From the NCBI GenBank assembly GCA_016711485.1, contig JADJSX010000023.1, forward strand, positions 1 to 64,000: a DNA stretch of 64,000 nt, read 5' to 3'. This document shows, in pieces, positions 47,677-57,571 of this stretch; the stretch's first letter is position 1; each line of letters starts with the position of its first letter. Origin of the DNA: Leptospiraceae bacterium (GTDB lineage Bacteria > Spirochaetota > Leptospiria > Leptospirales > Leptospiraceae). The notes beneath the pieces were generated by a model that saw nothing but the letters and a program-made list of their open reading frames with translations, was not told where the DNA came from and did not search any database. The translations under genes were made by a program, and so were the position numbers.

Positions 47677-48312
47677 TTGTTTCTTCTAAATAATATTATT
47701 AGAATGTTAGTTTTGTATTGTAGATATGGCTTCTATGGATTTATAAGACTTATAAGAGACTATCTATTAACGTTTATCTTCTATAATAATTCTCGAATAC
47801 TTCGATATCCAAATTATATTAGAGGTAAAAAATATATTGATTTTGGCAAAAGTTTAACAACTGGAGTTGGACTTAGAATAGATGCAATGCCAATTAATAA
47901 ATCAAAAATTGTATTAAAATTTGGTTGTGATATTGAACTTAATGATTACGTTCATATTGGAGCTATTGATTCAATTACAATTGGTAATAATGTTTTGATT
48001 GCGAGTAAAGTTTTTATCACAGATCATAATCATGGTAACTATAGTGGAGATGAGCCACATAATAATCCAAACATACCACCTCGAAATAATAGTTTGCATT
48101 CATCCCCAGTAGAAATTCAAGATAATGTATGGATTGGAGAAAACGTTTCAATTTTACCAGGAGTAACAGTTGGAAAAGGTAGTATTATTGGTGCAATGTC
48201 ATTAGTAAATAAAAATATACCTCCTTACTCTTTAGCAGTTGGAATTCCAGCTAAAGTAGTTAAAACATTTAATTTCGAAAGTAAAAAATGGGAAAAAATA
48301 CAAAACCAATAA
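47677..48312 (+). CDS. Hexapeptide-repeat acetyltransferase (WcaF/Vat-like)
   Basis: The protein is 211 residues from TTG 47677; ATG 47704 is an alternative start with a more usual codon. Left-handed beta-helix repeats are seen as IELNDYVHIGAIDSITIGNN and VEIQDNVWIGENVSILPGVT followed by VGKGSIIGAMSLVNKNIP, plus the catalytic-loop His in ITDHNHGNYSG. The C-terminal YSLAVGIPAKVVK is the family's standard end. It would add acetyl groups from acetyl-CoA to a sugar of the surface glycan. The gene overlaps the next by 25 bases. Confidence 0.9.
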   Translation: MFLLNNIIRMLVLYCRYGFYGFIRLIRDYLLTFIFYNNSRILRYPNYIRGKKYIDFGKSLTTGVGLRIDAMPINKSKIVLKFGCDIELNDYVHIGAIDSITIGNNVLIASKVFITDHNHGNYSGDEPHNNPNIPPRNNSLHSSPVEIQDNVWIGENVSILPGVTVGKGSIIGAMSLVNKNIPPYSLAVGIPAKVVKTFNFESKKWEKIQNQ

Positions 48313-49391
48313 TTGTAGTATCTGCTATAAATTTTTTTGAGGGTGGTCCATTATCAATATTAAAGGATTGTGTTTTTAACCTAGTAAAATACTACGCTCC
48401 GGATTATGAAATAATTGCATTAGTTCACCGAAAAGAGTTATTAGATATAAAAGGTGTTACAATAATTGAATATCCAAAATCTAGAAGTTCATATTTCTAT
48501 CGTTTATATTATGAGTATATACATTTTAACAATTTTTCAAAAAGAATAAATCCATATTTGTGGATATCACTACATGATATAACCCCAAATGTTAGAGCAC
48601 AACGTCAAATTGTTTATTGTCATAATCCGTCTGTATTTTATAAAGCAACTTTTAAGGATTTTCGTTTTTCAACGGCATTCCTTTTATTTACAATTTTTTA
48701 TAAATTTTTATATAGAATAAATATTAAAAAAAATAGATTTGTTGTAGTTCAACAAAATTGGATTAATTTGGAATTTCGTAGGTTATTTAATATCAAAAAT
48801 GTTATAACTGCTTATCCATTCGTTAGTAAAAGTTCAAAAAGAGTTTTGAAATCTACACAGAATGAAAAGTTTATATTTTTTTTCCCTACAATAGCTCGTT
48901 CATTTAAAAATTTAGAAGTTATATGTGATGCAGTTAAAATTTTAAATGTTACAAATTCTAATCGGTATAAGGTTTATTTAACAATAGATGGGTCTGAAAA
49001 TAGTTATGCAAAATATATTTTTAATAAATATAACCAATATTCTGAAATTGAATTTATTGGTCGTATTACAAGAGAAAAGGTCTATGAAATATACGAAAAA
49101 ACAGATTGTTTACTATTCCCTTCAAAATTAGAAACTTGGGGTTTACCACTTTCCGAATTTAAAGATTTTAATAAGCCAATTATTGCGGCAGATTTACCAT
49201 ATGCACACGAAACTATTGGAGAATATGATAAAGTTTCATTTTTCAACCCTCTGTCTGCTAAAGATTTATCAGTAGTAATGCAGAAGCTAATTATTGGAGA
49301 CAATTTATTTTTAACTAGAAACGTTGTTTTAACTCAAAAACCTGACGCTTCAAATTGGAGAGAGTTATTAGAAATTTTAGTAAATAATTAA
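48288..49391 (+). CDS. Family 4 (GT-B) glycosyltransferase
   Basis: The 367-residue protein has the GT4 C-terminal signature LLFPSKLETWGLPLSEFKDF followed by NKPIIAADLPYAHE, where Glu residues bind the donor sugar nucleotide. The front part has FFEGGPLSILKDC and DITPNVRAQRQIVYCHNPS, usual for this group. It starts at ATG 48288 within the end of the acetyltransferase gene, so translation is coupled. It is part of the polysaccharide operon 46909-49391. Confidence 0.9.
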   Translation: MGKNTKPIIVVSAINFFEGGPLSILKDCVFNLVKYYAPDYEIIALVHRKELLDIKGVTIIEYPKSRSSYFYRLYYEYIHFNNFSKRINPYLWISLHDITPNVRAQRQIVYCHNPSVFYKATFKDFRFSTAFLLFTIFYKFLYRINIKKNRFVVVQQNWINLEFRRLFNIKNVITAYPFVSKSSKRVLKSTQNEKFIFFFPTIARSFKNLEVICDAVKILNVTNSNRYKVYLTIDGSENSYAKYIFNKYNQYSEIEFIGRITREKVYEIYEKTDCLLFPSKLETWGLPLSEFKDFNKPIIAADLPYAHETIGEYDKVSFFNPLSAKDLSVVMQKLIIGDNLFLTRNVVLTQKPDASNWRELLEILVNN

Positions 49392-49474
49392 CAATTATAA
49401 GTTAATTCGCCTTCTAGGTGCATATTCCGTTATAACCTCCCACCCATTCCGGAAATAAACAACTCAATAATTCA

Positions 49475-49624
49475 CCTTACGCAAGGTGAGTCCTGCGTCC
49501 ACGGGAGGTTTGCACCTAGCGGTGGGCTCGCTGCCGCGGGCTATTGAATTTATTAATTCATTAGCATTTTCTAATATTCTTAATTTATCTTCAAACTTCA
49601 TAATTTTCCTATTTTGCGTAAGGT
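49475..49624 (-). repeat. Dispersed MITE-like element with a leader frame, opposite orientation
   Basis: The ends are CACCTTACGCAA (49475-49486) and TTTGCGTAAGGT (49613-49624), inverted to each other. Read leftward, ATG at 49601 opens MKFEDKLRILENANELINSI, closely similar to 30517-30570. The GC-rich core (TCCACGGGAGGTTTGCACC region) is different from the first copy. A 104-codon frame covering this region (49464-49778) is probably not a gene. The remaining gap 49392-49824 holds nothing else I can support. Confidence 0.55.
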
Positions 49625-49824
49625 CAATCAATAATAAAAAAACTTCAGATATACGAGGATTGGATTGAATCACAAGACTGAAAAAATCTTTAAATCTAGA
49701 CCCTGCCAAAAGAATCCGAAGGATAGTATATAAAATTTCTTTTATATAGAGACCATTGTTTAAATGCTTTAAAATCACGCTTTGAATTTAACAGTGCGAG
49801 TTCCTTTGACGGAGGATTAATATA

Positions 49825-51738
49825 ATGACTTATCGTCCAGATGTAGATGGTTTACGCGCAATCGCGGTATTATCCGTGATTATTTATCATTTCTCCCGAA
49901 AATTTCTGCCGGGTGGATATCTTGGTGTAGACATTTTTTTTGTATTGTCGGGTTATTTGATCACGACTATTATTTGGCGGGAAATATTGGAGGATAAATT
50001 TTCGATCATTCGTTTTTATGACCGACGGGTTCGAAGAATTTTTCCTGCGCTTCTTATTGTACTTATTGCGACTACCGTTATTTCTATCCTAATTTTTCTT
50101 CCTCTTGATCTGATCGGTTTTGCAAAAAGTATATTTGCTACATTGACTTTTGTTGCGAATATCTATTTTTGGCGAGATACAAATTATTTTTCACGAGTAG
50201 CAGAAGAAAAACCATTATTGCATTTATGGTCCCTTGGGGTAGAAGAGCAGTTCTATCTTTTATTTCCATTGTTATTATTGTTTTTGTTTAGGAAAGCGAA
50301 AAGTTGGACATTGATTGTTCTAGTCGGTTTTTGTTTTGGTTCACTTGTCAGCAATGTATTCGCACTTAAATTCGGAGCGAATCTCCCTGCCTTCTATTTG
50401 TTACCGACCCGTGTATGGGAAATCTGCGCTGGTGCAATTATAGCGTTACTCCCGACTAAATTTGAATTTACTCCAAAAACTATGGCGGGTTTCGGATATG
50501 CAGGTTTGACGCTAATCATTGTTAGCCTCACGACTAGTTGGCACTGGAATCTTCCATTTGTTCCTGATCCATTTTTTGTCGTGTTAGGTACTACTTTTAT
50601 CCTATATAGTGGGTTACGTGAGAGACACCTAGTTAACAGTTTACTTTCGAGGAGATGGATTGTATTTATAGGGCTCATTTCTTATTCGCTCTATTTATGG
50701 CACTGGCCTGTTATAGTATTTTTAAAATACTACCTTGTTCGCGATTTGACTATATCTGAAATGATAGGAGCCACTATATTTATGCTTTCCGCTGCGATAG
50801 TATCATGGCGTTATATTGAATCACCTTTCCGTTCGACTTTATATACGATTCAGAGAGTTCGGAGAATTGTAATTACTTTGGTCATGATTTTAACGATAGT
50901 CGCTGGAGTTATAATAATTCAATCTGGATTTCCAAATAGACTTAATCCTGCTGCGATGCAGATTAATTCTGCAGTAGGCACAAATTATCGTTGCGATATG
51001 TCAGATTATTTGTATTTCGATCAGTCCCGTGCCTGTGTATTAGAACTTCCGTCGCGTAATCCAAATGATGCCGATGTTGTCCTTCTTGGTAATTCTCACG
51101 CTCAAATGTATGCGCCTTTGTTTCGAGAAATTTTTAGAAGTCACTCTTTATTTGGACTTCTAGTTCCGGCTAATGGATGTTTGCCTACTTATGATATTAA
51201 TATTAATTCAGAATGCACGCAACTTGCAAATCGAAATATTGACGGAGTAATTAAGTTGGATAAAACACGCGTAGTCGTACTTAGTACAACATGGGATAGT
51301 TTTATAGCCAAGGTAAAAACCTCAGCTACAAATGCATCATCTGCTCAAATGATGATTGATGGTTTAGACAAAACAATTAATCGAATAATTAGGAGTGGCA
51401 AAAAGGTAATATTAATAGGTCCAATTGTAACTCCGGGATGGGATGTCGCTTCCATAACAGGGCGTAATTTAGCATTTGGTCGATCTACAGAACTCCCCTT
51501 GTATACTTCCATGCAAGATTTTCAGGATAAATATTCCAGTGTTATTGCTCATTTTGAAAACCGAAACGATATTGTGTTTGTGAGACCGGATGAAGTCCAG
51601 TGCAGTAGTGGAAGGTGTGACTATGTGATTGACGGACATTCGTTATTTTCGGATGACAATCACTTAGCGATAGCCGAATTGTGGAGATTTCAAAAAATAT
51701 TTGAAAAAGCGTTAACTGTCATCCTGCATAATAAATGA
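49825..51738 (+). CDS. Acyltransferase-3 / SGNH O-acetylase (OafA-like)
   Basis: The 637-residue protein starts with the family motif YRPDVDGLRAIAVLSVIIYH (catalytic His), then GGYLGVDIFFVLSGYLIT and FYDRRVRRIFPAL. It has ten to eleven membrane segments up to about residue 380 (LWSLGVEEQFYLLFPLLLL, IGLISYSLYLWHWPVIVFL). A periplasmic SGNH domain follows, with DVVLLGNSHAQMYAPLF and the C-terminal Asp/His pair in FSDDNHLA. Such proteins O-acetylate surface polysaccharide. GGAGG stands 10 bases before the ATG. It is intact, in the middle of a polysaccharide region. Confidence 0.95.
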   Translation: MTYRPDVDGLRAIAVLSVIIYHFSRKFLPGGYLGVDIFFVLSGYLITTIIWREILEDKFSIIRFYDRRVRRIFPALLIVLIATTVISILIFLPLDLIGFAKSIFATLTFVANIYFWRDTNYFSRVAEEKPLLHLWSLGVEEQFYLLFPLLLLFLFRKAKSWTLIVLVGFCFGSLVSNVFALKFGANLPAFYLLPTRVWEICAGAIIALLPTKFEFTPKTMAGFGYAGLTLIIVSLTTSWHWNLPFVPDPFFVVLGTTFILYSGLRERHLVNSLLSRRWIVFIGLISYSLYLWHWPVIVFLKYYLVRDLTISEMIGATIFMLSAAIVSWRYIESPFRSTLYTIQRVRRIVITLVMILTIVAGVIIIQSGFPNRLNPAAMQINSAVGTNYRCDMSDYLYFDQSRACVLELPSRNPNDADVVLLGNSHAQMYAPLFREIFRSHSLFGLLVPANGCLPTYDININSECTQLANRNIDGVIKLDKTRVVVLSTTWDSFIAKVKTSATNASSAQMMIDGLDKTINRIIRSGKKVILIGPIVTPGWDVASITGRNLAFGRSTELPLYTSMQDFQDKYSSVIAHFENRNDIVFVRPDEVQCSSGRCDYVIDGHSLFSDDNHLAIAELWRFQKIFEKALTVILHNK

Positions 51739-51816
51739 AATTATGCAAGATTTTATTTAAAGTTAATCTAATTTTAAAAAATAGTAAACGATAGACGGTA
51801 TAGATAGGATCATATA

Positions 51817-54219
51817 TTATTTATTTTTCTTTATTATCCCGAATGGTAAAAAATGAAGTATAATAGGCAGAAAAAATCCTAAAAATAAAATATGATATAT
51901 AAACGCTCCGCTAAAGGATAGAAGTTCGGTGGGAAGTATATTTCGATAATTGAAAAAATGAGAAAATAATCCTAATAGTGCAATTCCAGCGGGAAGATAA
52001 AAGTTAACAGAGATTGAATCAATCGCTCCAAGTATTACAGAATTTCTATTCCGAATATTTTCCAATAGTACTAGGAAGCCCAAATACGTTACAGGGAAAA
52101 ATACAATTATTATAATGATTGTATATAAAGATATATACTCACCGAATATTATATTTATAATCATTGGTCCAGATATTGAAAGGAACGGCATTATTAACCC
52201 AATGAATACTGGCCATGGGGATGAATAATAAAATGCAAGTAGAACCGTCGTAAGAAACATTAACCCTAAAGAAGTTAAATACGCATAAGAAGTATTTTGC
52301 GTATTCTTTTCCATTTCCATATCCTCAAATGGTTTTACTTGAATGCCTGTTGGTAAAATTTTTTCTAGTAACTGAATCTCCGAATGAACATTCCTTTTTG
52401 CAGTTACTTTTTCATCTAAATCAGCAACTATTTCAAGAATGGGAGAAAAATCTCGACGACGTAAATACTCGCCGTCATATTCAGGGTGTGAAAGTTCTGG
52501 GTTTATAACTCCAGATAAGGAGGAAAGTTTTTCCAAATAAATTTTTGAAGTCTCTTGCAAACGTTCTTTATTTTCACCTGATAATTCAATAGATATAGGT
52601 TTTGATTTGGGTGGAGCAAAATTTAATTTCTCCAATTCCAAATGGATATTATTGGGAGGTGTGATCGAAGTTTTTAGATGATTGATGAAACGTTCGTTTT
52701 CTTCTTTTGTCCGTTCGTTTAAGCGAATTGAAATTTGAGCGAATTGTTGTCCATATAATGCATATGGATCATTTTCATCTTTTTTTATTTTACCAATTAG
52801 AGAAACATAGAATTCAATTTCCTGATTGTAATTTTGTAGAATGTTTTCAATTCTAATTATTTCATTTTCAATTACAGAGGCTTGTGATTGAGAATTAGCC
52901 TTTAATACAAATCGATAATTTGTTGGGTTTTCGTCAGGAAATAATTTGAACTTCCCTTGTGTGGTAATTAAAACTATTGTAAGCATAAAAATTAATAATA
53001 ATAAGGCAAAAGAAAGGAAAACCCAAAACCGAGTTTTGGTGAAATAGTTAAAGATTTGGTAAATTTTTTCACTCGGTATTTTATTTCCTTCTAAGGAATG
53101 ACTTATATCGTTTATCGTATACGGTAATAAAAATAAAACGCAAACAGCAAGTAAAACTAAAACTGTATAAACACCTGTGGAAAGAAATTTTCCAAAAATT
53201 CCATTCGTTGCTAAAAATGGAAAACATAGAAAGGAAAATAGTAATAAGCCTATACTTACTATAAACAATCCTCTTTTTTTTGCTGAGAAACTATTTTCTT
53301 TTGATTCTGAAAAATTTATAAAATAAAATGTTGAAAGTAAAATTAGAGGAAGAGCGAAATTCAATGCCTGACTTGAAATTATGTTAAAACTTTGTTTACC
53401 TAAATTTAATACTAAAATAGAGAAAACAATGATTCCTGTAAAACTAAGCGCAAAATTAAGGATAACCGAACGATTTAAGAAAAATAATATGATTCCAGCA
53501 ACGAGTAAAAAAAGGAAAATTATCAACAGGTTATTAAAAAGTTTTTCTAGTAAATATTTATTAGAGTTATTTAGAAATATAAGACCATAAGTATCCAAAT
53601 CCCCACTCAATTCTTTTTGTATCTTTTTGACTAAACTAATTTGATCCTGTCCCATTAAAGCGGTTAACGTTAAAATCGCGGCAGATTTTCCGTTTACTTT
53701 TTTGTTATCAATTATACATTTTAATTTTCCAAATTGGTTGATTTTAGGTTGAATCTTATTTTGTAGTTTATTGCAAACTTCGTTTACCGTTTCGAAGCTA
53801 GAGTTCGACTTTGTAATAGCTACTTCTAAGATAGGGGAATCATTTGTATTCATTGATTTAATTTTAGGTTTTTCGTTTATAGGTAACCCCACTTTACTAA
53901 CTTGTTCACTGACTTTTTTAAATAATTCAATAGAAGTATTTTCTTTGGAATAAATTTCAATTTCCGATCGACCGGGGATCGTTGTGGTTACAAATGTCTT
54001 AATTCCATCTATATTTTTTAGAGATTTTTCAATTGGAATCGTAATAGAATCTTCCACTTTCTGGGAACTAGATTCGGTTGTCTCAGTTATAATTTTCACA
54101 ATTCCAAAATCAGTTACGGGAAATGTTTCCGTAAATGGTCGATTGAATAAGTAGATTGTTGTTACACAAATAAGAATTATTAAAATTGTAGAAATTTGTT
54201 TTTTCATAAAATATTTCAC
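51817..54219 (-). CDS. RND-superfamily (AcrB/HAE1-like) transporter, short form
   Basis: The 800-residue protein shows the RND layout in reduced form: a first membrane helix (ISTILIILICVTTIYLF), a porter-like region (SITIPIEKSLKNIDGIKTFV, SEIEIYSKENTSIELFKKVS), membrane helices at about 230-380, a second porter region (TNYRFVLKANSQSQASVIEN), and a final membrane block (YAYLTSLGLMFLTTVLLAFY). AcrB-type pumps are about 1000-1050 residues, so parts of both periplasmic loops are missing. No membrane-fusion or outer-membrane partner gene is adjacent. It starts at GTG 54219 or ATG 54207. It may be a diverged exporter; substrate unknown. Confidence 0.8.
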   Translation of the reverse strand: MKYFMKKQISTILIILICVTTIYLFNRPFTETFPVTDFGIVKIITETTESSSQKVEDSITIPIEKSLKNIDGIKTFVTTTIPGRSEIEIYSKENTSIELFKKVSEQVSKVGLPINEKPKIKSMNTNDSPILEVAITKSNSSFETVNEVCNKLQNKIQPKINQFGKLKCIIDNKKVNGKSAAILTLTALMGQDQISLVKKIQKELSGDLDTYGLIFLNNSNKYLLEKLFNNLLIIFLFLLVAGIILFFLNRSVILNFALSFTGIIVFSILVLNLGKQSFNIISSQALNFALPLILLSTFYFINFSESKENSFSAKKRGLFIVSIGLLLFSFLCFPFLATNGIFGKFLSTGVYTVLVLLAVCVLFLLPYTINDISHSLEGNKIPSEKIYQIFNYFTKTRFWVFLSFALLLLIFMLTIVLITTQGKFKLFPDENPTNYRFVLKANSQSQASVIENEIIRIENILQNYNQEIEFYVSLIGKIKKDENDPYALYGQQFAQISIRLNERTKEENERFINHLKTSITPPNNIHLELEKLNFAPPKSKPISIELSGENKERLQETSKIYLEKLSSLSGVINPELSHPEYDGEYLRRRDFSPILEIVADLDEKVTAKRNVHSEIQLLEKILPTGIQVKPFEDMEMEKNTQNTSYAYLTSLGLMFLTTVLLAFYYSSPWPVFIGLIMPFLSISGPMIINIIFGEYISLYTIIIIIVFFPVTYLGFLVLLENIRNRNSVILGAIDSISVNFYLPAGIALLGLFSHFFNYRNILPTELLSFSGAFIYHILFLGFFLPIILHFLPFGIIKKNK

Positions 54220-54513
54220 ACTTTCATTTTATGCTTTTTTCTCTAATAAAAATGATAACCCGAAGTTATTGATGGAAGTGGCTGAGTGGTGGATTTTAAC
54301 TCACAAATTAAATCATTTTGAAAAAGCTGTAAAAATAAAAAAGTTACTTCAGTAACACGCTTCCTTTTCAATATCCTTTCTTATTTTGATTTGCAAATTA
54401 ACATATTGTCATTTCAGGCAAAAGAAGCAATAAACGGGAAAATAGATTAGAAATCAGGTAAAAGCAGAATTATTTCAACCAGAAACATACAAAAAATTAA
54501 ATATAAAAATAGC

Positions 54514-54627
54514 ATGAATAAATTTATTGACGGCAATGTTAGTTATACAATAAATAAAAAAGTATTACTAGACACCCATTGCGTTAGTAACCGAGAAGAA
54601 TTATTTTCCGTATTATTAAACGAATAA
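54514..54627 (+). CDS. Short reading frame just before a broken glycosyltransferase
   Basis: The frame holds 37 codons (MNKFIDGNVSYTINKKVLLD to FSVLLNE), ending four bases before the next start. No known family and no clear ribosome site. It may be a remnant of an upstream gene. Confidence 0.2.
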   Translation: MNKFIDGNVSYTINKKVLLDTHCVSNREELFSVLLNE

Positions 54628-54631
54628 ATAT

Positions 54632-55455
54632 ATGACTGATATAATAATTTCTATTGTAACATACAAAAATAATTTTGCACAACTTCAAAAAGTAATTCAA
54701 AGTGTGCTAAATACAAATTTGAACATTAAATTATTTATCAGCGACAATTCGCCAGACCAAAGTATAAAACAGATTTGTCAGGACAGTAGAGTCGAATATA
54801 TTTTCAATCAATCTAATATTGGTTTTGGAGCCGGTCATAATCTCATCATTAAAAAAGTTTGGAGTTAGGTGTAAAATATCATTTAGTTTTGAATCCAGAT
54901 ATTTTTTTTGAAAATGGAGTTCTTGAAAATATCTTTCAATTTATGGAAAATAATCAAGACGTAGGTATGCTTCAGCCCAAAATATTTTATCCCGATGGAA
55001 GTATTCAACATTTACCCAAATTATTGCCTTCTCCATTGCAATTACTAAAAAGGAAAATTACAGTCTCCGAAAAAATTATATGAGAAATGGAACTCGGAGT
55101 ATGAACTTCTACTATGCCGGACAATTCGTACATAGATGCTCCTGTATTATCTGGCTGTTTTACTTTTATTCGCACGATTGCATTTGGAAAAGCTGGGCTG
55201 TATGATGATAGATATTTTATGTATTTTGAAGATTTTGATTTATCAAGAAGAATAAATAAATACTATCAAACCGTATACTATACCTACGTTGCAGTGTATC
55301 ATGAATATGAAAGAGGTGCACAAAAAAATCCAAAACTTTTTAAAATTTTCTTAAAATCAGCATTTAGTTATTTTAATAAATGGGGTTGGTTATTTGATAA
55401 AGATAGAAGATTGTTGAACGAAAAAACTATCAATAAAATAAAGAGCATTCAATAA
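54632..55455 (+). pseudogene. Family 2 glycosyltransferase (rhamnosyltransferase-like), frameshifted
   Basis: Three consecutive pieces in different frames add up to one GT2 enzyme of about 275 residues. They are IIISIVTYKNNFAQLQKVIQ with LFISDNSPDQSIKQ; then YHLVLNPDIFFENGVLENIF (the metal-site region) with MLQPKIFYPDGSIQHLPKLL; then APVLSGCFTFIRTIAFGKAG with FMYFEDFDLSRRINKYYQT and YHEYERGA. This order matches WbbL-type rhamnosyltransferases. Frameshifts lie near 54860 and again around 55080-55110. Each piece is well conserved, so the breaks are recent or are sequence errors. Confidence 0.85.
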
Positions 55456-55508
55456 TTATTTTACTCTACACTCGCTGTATAAATCAACAACTCGATTATT
55501 TGTATTTG

Positions 55509-57544
55509 TTATTTTAGTGTTAGGTAATTTTTTAAATCCCAACCAACATCTATATACAACTGACGTCTTAGATTCTCACATGCTTTAGGGTAGGGATGAA
55601 ACCGGTAACATTTTCCATACCATTCTTCCGCCTGATTCGCATAAGATTCATTTTTAGTTTTGAGAAATAGGGCGTGGTTAAAACTGCCATAGAAAGTATT
55701 ATATTTGTTTTCGGCAGCCAATAAGAATAATTTATTAGACTTAATTTCTTTTTCTAATTCAACTAACGTCTCAAGGTTAGTTGAATTTACAATTTCTAGG
55801 GAAGCTAACGTATTAGGACAATGGAAACTCAACATATTTAGTTTAGAAAATTTAGCCAACAGTTTATTGGCTGAGTGATAGTATTGGGAATAATATATGG
55901 TAACAATAAAGAACAATCCGATGAAAAAAAGATAATAAGGATTTTTTCTGGGAGTTTCCAATGTCTGTTCCAATTTTTCATTTGGATTGTTTAAGAATGC
56001 TAAACAAATTGGCAAAATAAAAATGTTGTTTACATTATCCAAAAGGTAATCGAAAGACCCGTGAAGTAAAATAATCAGAAGCGTTGCCAAAGACGGATAA
56101 TAGAGAGAATGAATTTTTTTTGATTTATAAAAGTTATAAGCTGGAATGAAAATACTTATGAGTAAGAAAAGAAATATTCCAACCACTCCAAAAGAAATTA
56201 GAATTTCAATAGATAAGTTGTGGGAATGAACGTATTGACCGAATGAACTTTGTACGATATTAGCTAATATATCCGAGAGTGAAAAATTTATATACAATGG
56301 CAAAATATCTTTATTAAATGCTCCTGTTCCAAATAATTTATAAATAACTGGTAAATCACTAAATGTATCGCTTGCAATAGTCCAAAGCTCATATCTATTG
56401 GAAGAAAATTTATTGAGGTTATTTGAATTTATATCTATAGAAGTTGAAATATATTGACCCCATGAAAAAATAAGGACTCCGAGTAATGCGACCGGTATCA
56501 TAAACATAAATAATATAAAGTTTTTTGTATTGAATGAAAATTTTCTATGTAAATAAAAAATTAGAAAAAAACTTAAACCAATCACAGTTGAAGCAAACAT
56601 TGCTCCCCTAGAATTTGAAGTTATAAATACTAAAAGTGTAAAAAAGAAAACAAATAGTAACGAATAAAAGTATCTTTTGCTTTTTTTAAATGTGATCACA
56701 ATCATAAATATTATCCATGGAAATATACTTGCTATATACCCACCAACTCTATTCGTATTGAATTCGCCTGACGCATTTTTGCTAATATGAATGATTGATT
56801 TATTTAAACTATAAAAGATTAGAAAAATTAAAAAACTAGCAAGTATAGGGTATGTAATAAAATAATTCACTGTATTGTTACTATTTTTTACGATGAAATA
56901 TAATCCTAATACTCCGTAGATAATAAAAAGCGCCATAAAGTTTTTCGGATCCAATCCAACGTTAAAAAGATGAAATACGAAATATAAACTAACAAAACCT
57001 ATCAACAGAAAATTTAAATTGGCATTATGAGCAGGGTAATTCCATAATTCAGTAAAAATTAAAAAACCAAGGATAACATATAAAATTGGATAACTAAAAT
57101 AACCCAAAAGAAAGAATTACTCGAAGTAAATAATACAAATGAAATTAATTTTTCTCTTTTTGTCGCTTTTGCCTTATCAAGGAAATAATGTAACAGGAAT
57201 AATATAGAAGGAGAAATTAAATAAAAATGTAAGAATTTTTTATTCCCGATTCCAAATTGAATAAATGTTACAGTGTTTACTTGTATTAAAAAAACTAAAA
57301 AACCAATGAATTGTAATTTATTATGAATTAATTTTGTTTTTTCTTGGATTCATAGAAGAGTAAAAAATAAAAATTAGTAGATTGAAACTAAGTGAATTCC
57401 CAAATGTATTTTTGAAAAATTATAGTAAATGAAAAAAGATGTGATGCTTAAAAGGATTAAGTTAAGTAAATATACACCATCATTTTTCCAATCTATATTT
57501 CTGAAGTCTGAGAAAAATATACTTTTATTTTTTATAGTTTCCAT
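55509..57544 (-). pseudogene. O-antigen ligase / polymerase (Wzy/WaaL-like), broken 5' part
   Basis: The downstream frame (57107-55509, 532 residues from a TTG) has about ten membrane segments, FITSNSRGAMFAST and GQYVHSHNLSIEILISFG, which are marks of the O-antigen ligase family (Wzy_C), plus a soluble C-terminal tail. Reading further upstream in the neighbouring frame gives a fitting membrane N-terminus from ATG 57544 (METIKNKSIFFSDFRNIDWK), with AAGGAAT before it. That part contains two in-frame stops (after HLVSIY and after FLFFTLL) and a frameshift at about 57110. So the original protein was about 680 residues and the apparent TTG start is an artefact. It would join or polymerise surface glycan units. 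Confidence 0.75.
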
Positions 57545-57571
57545 TATATTTATTCCTTAATTCTACAATCC

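Noticed and set aside
49464..49778. 104-codon leftward frame as a gene
   Set aside because: It overlaps a dispersed repeat whose other copy has a different continuation after about 18 residues; only the short leader is shared.
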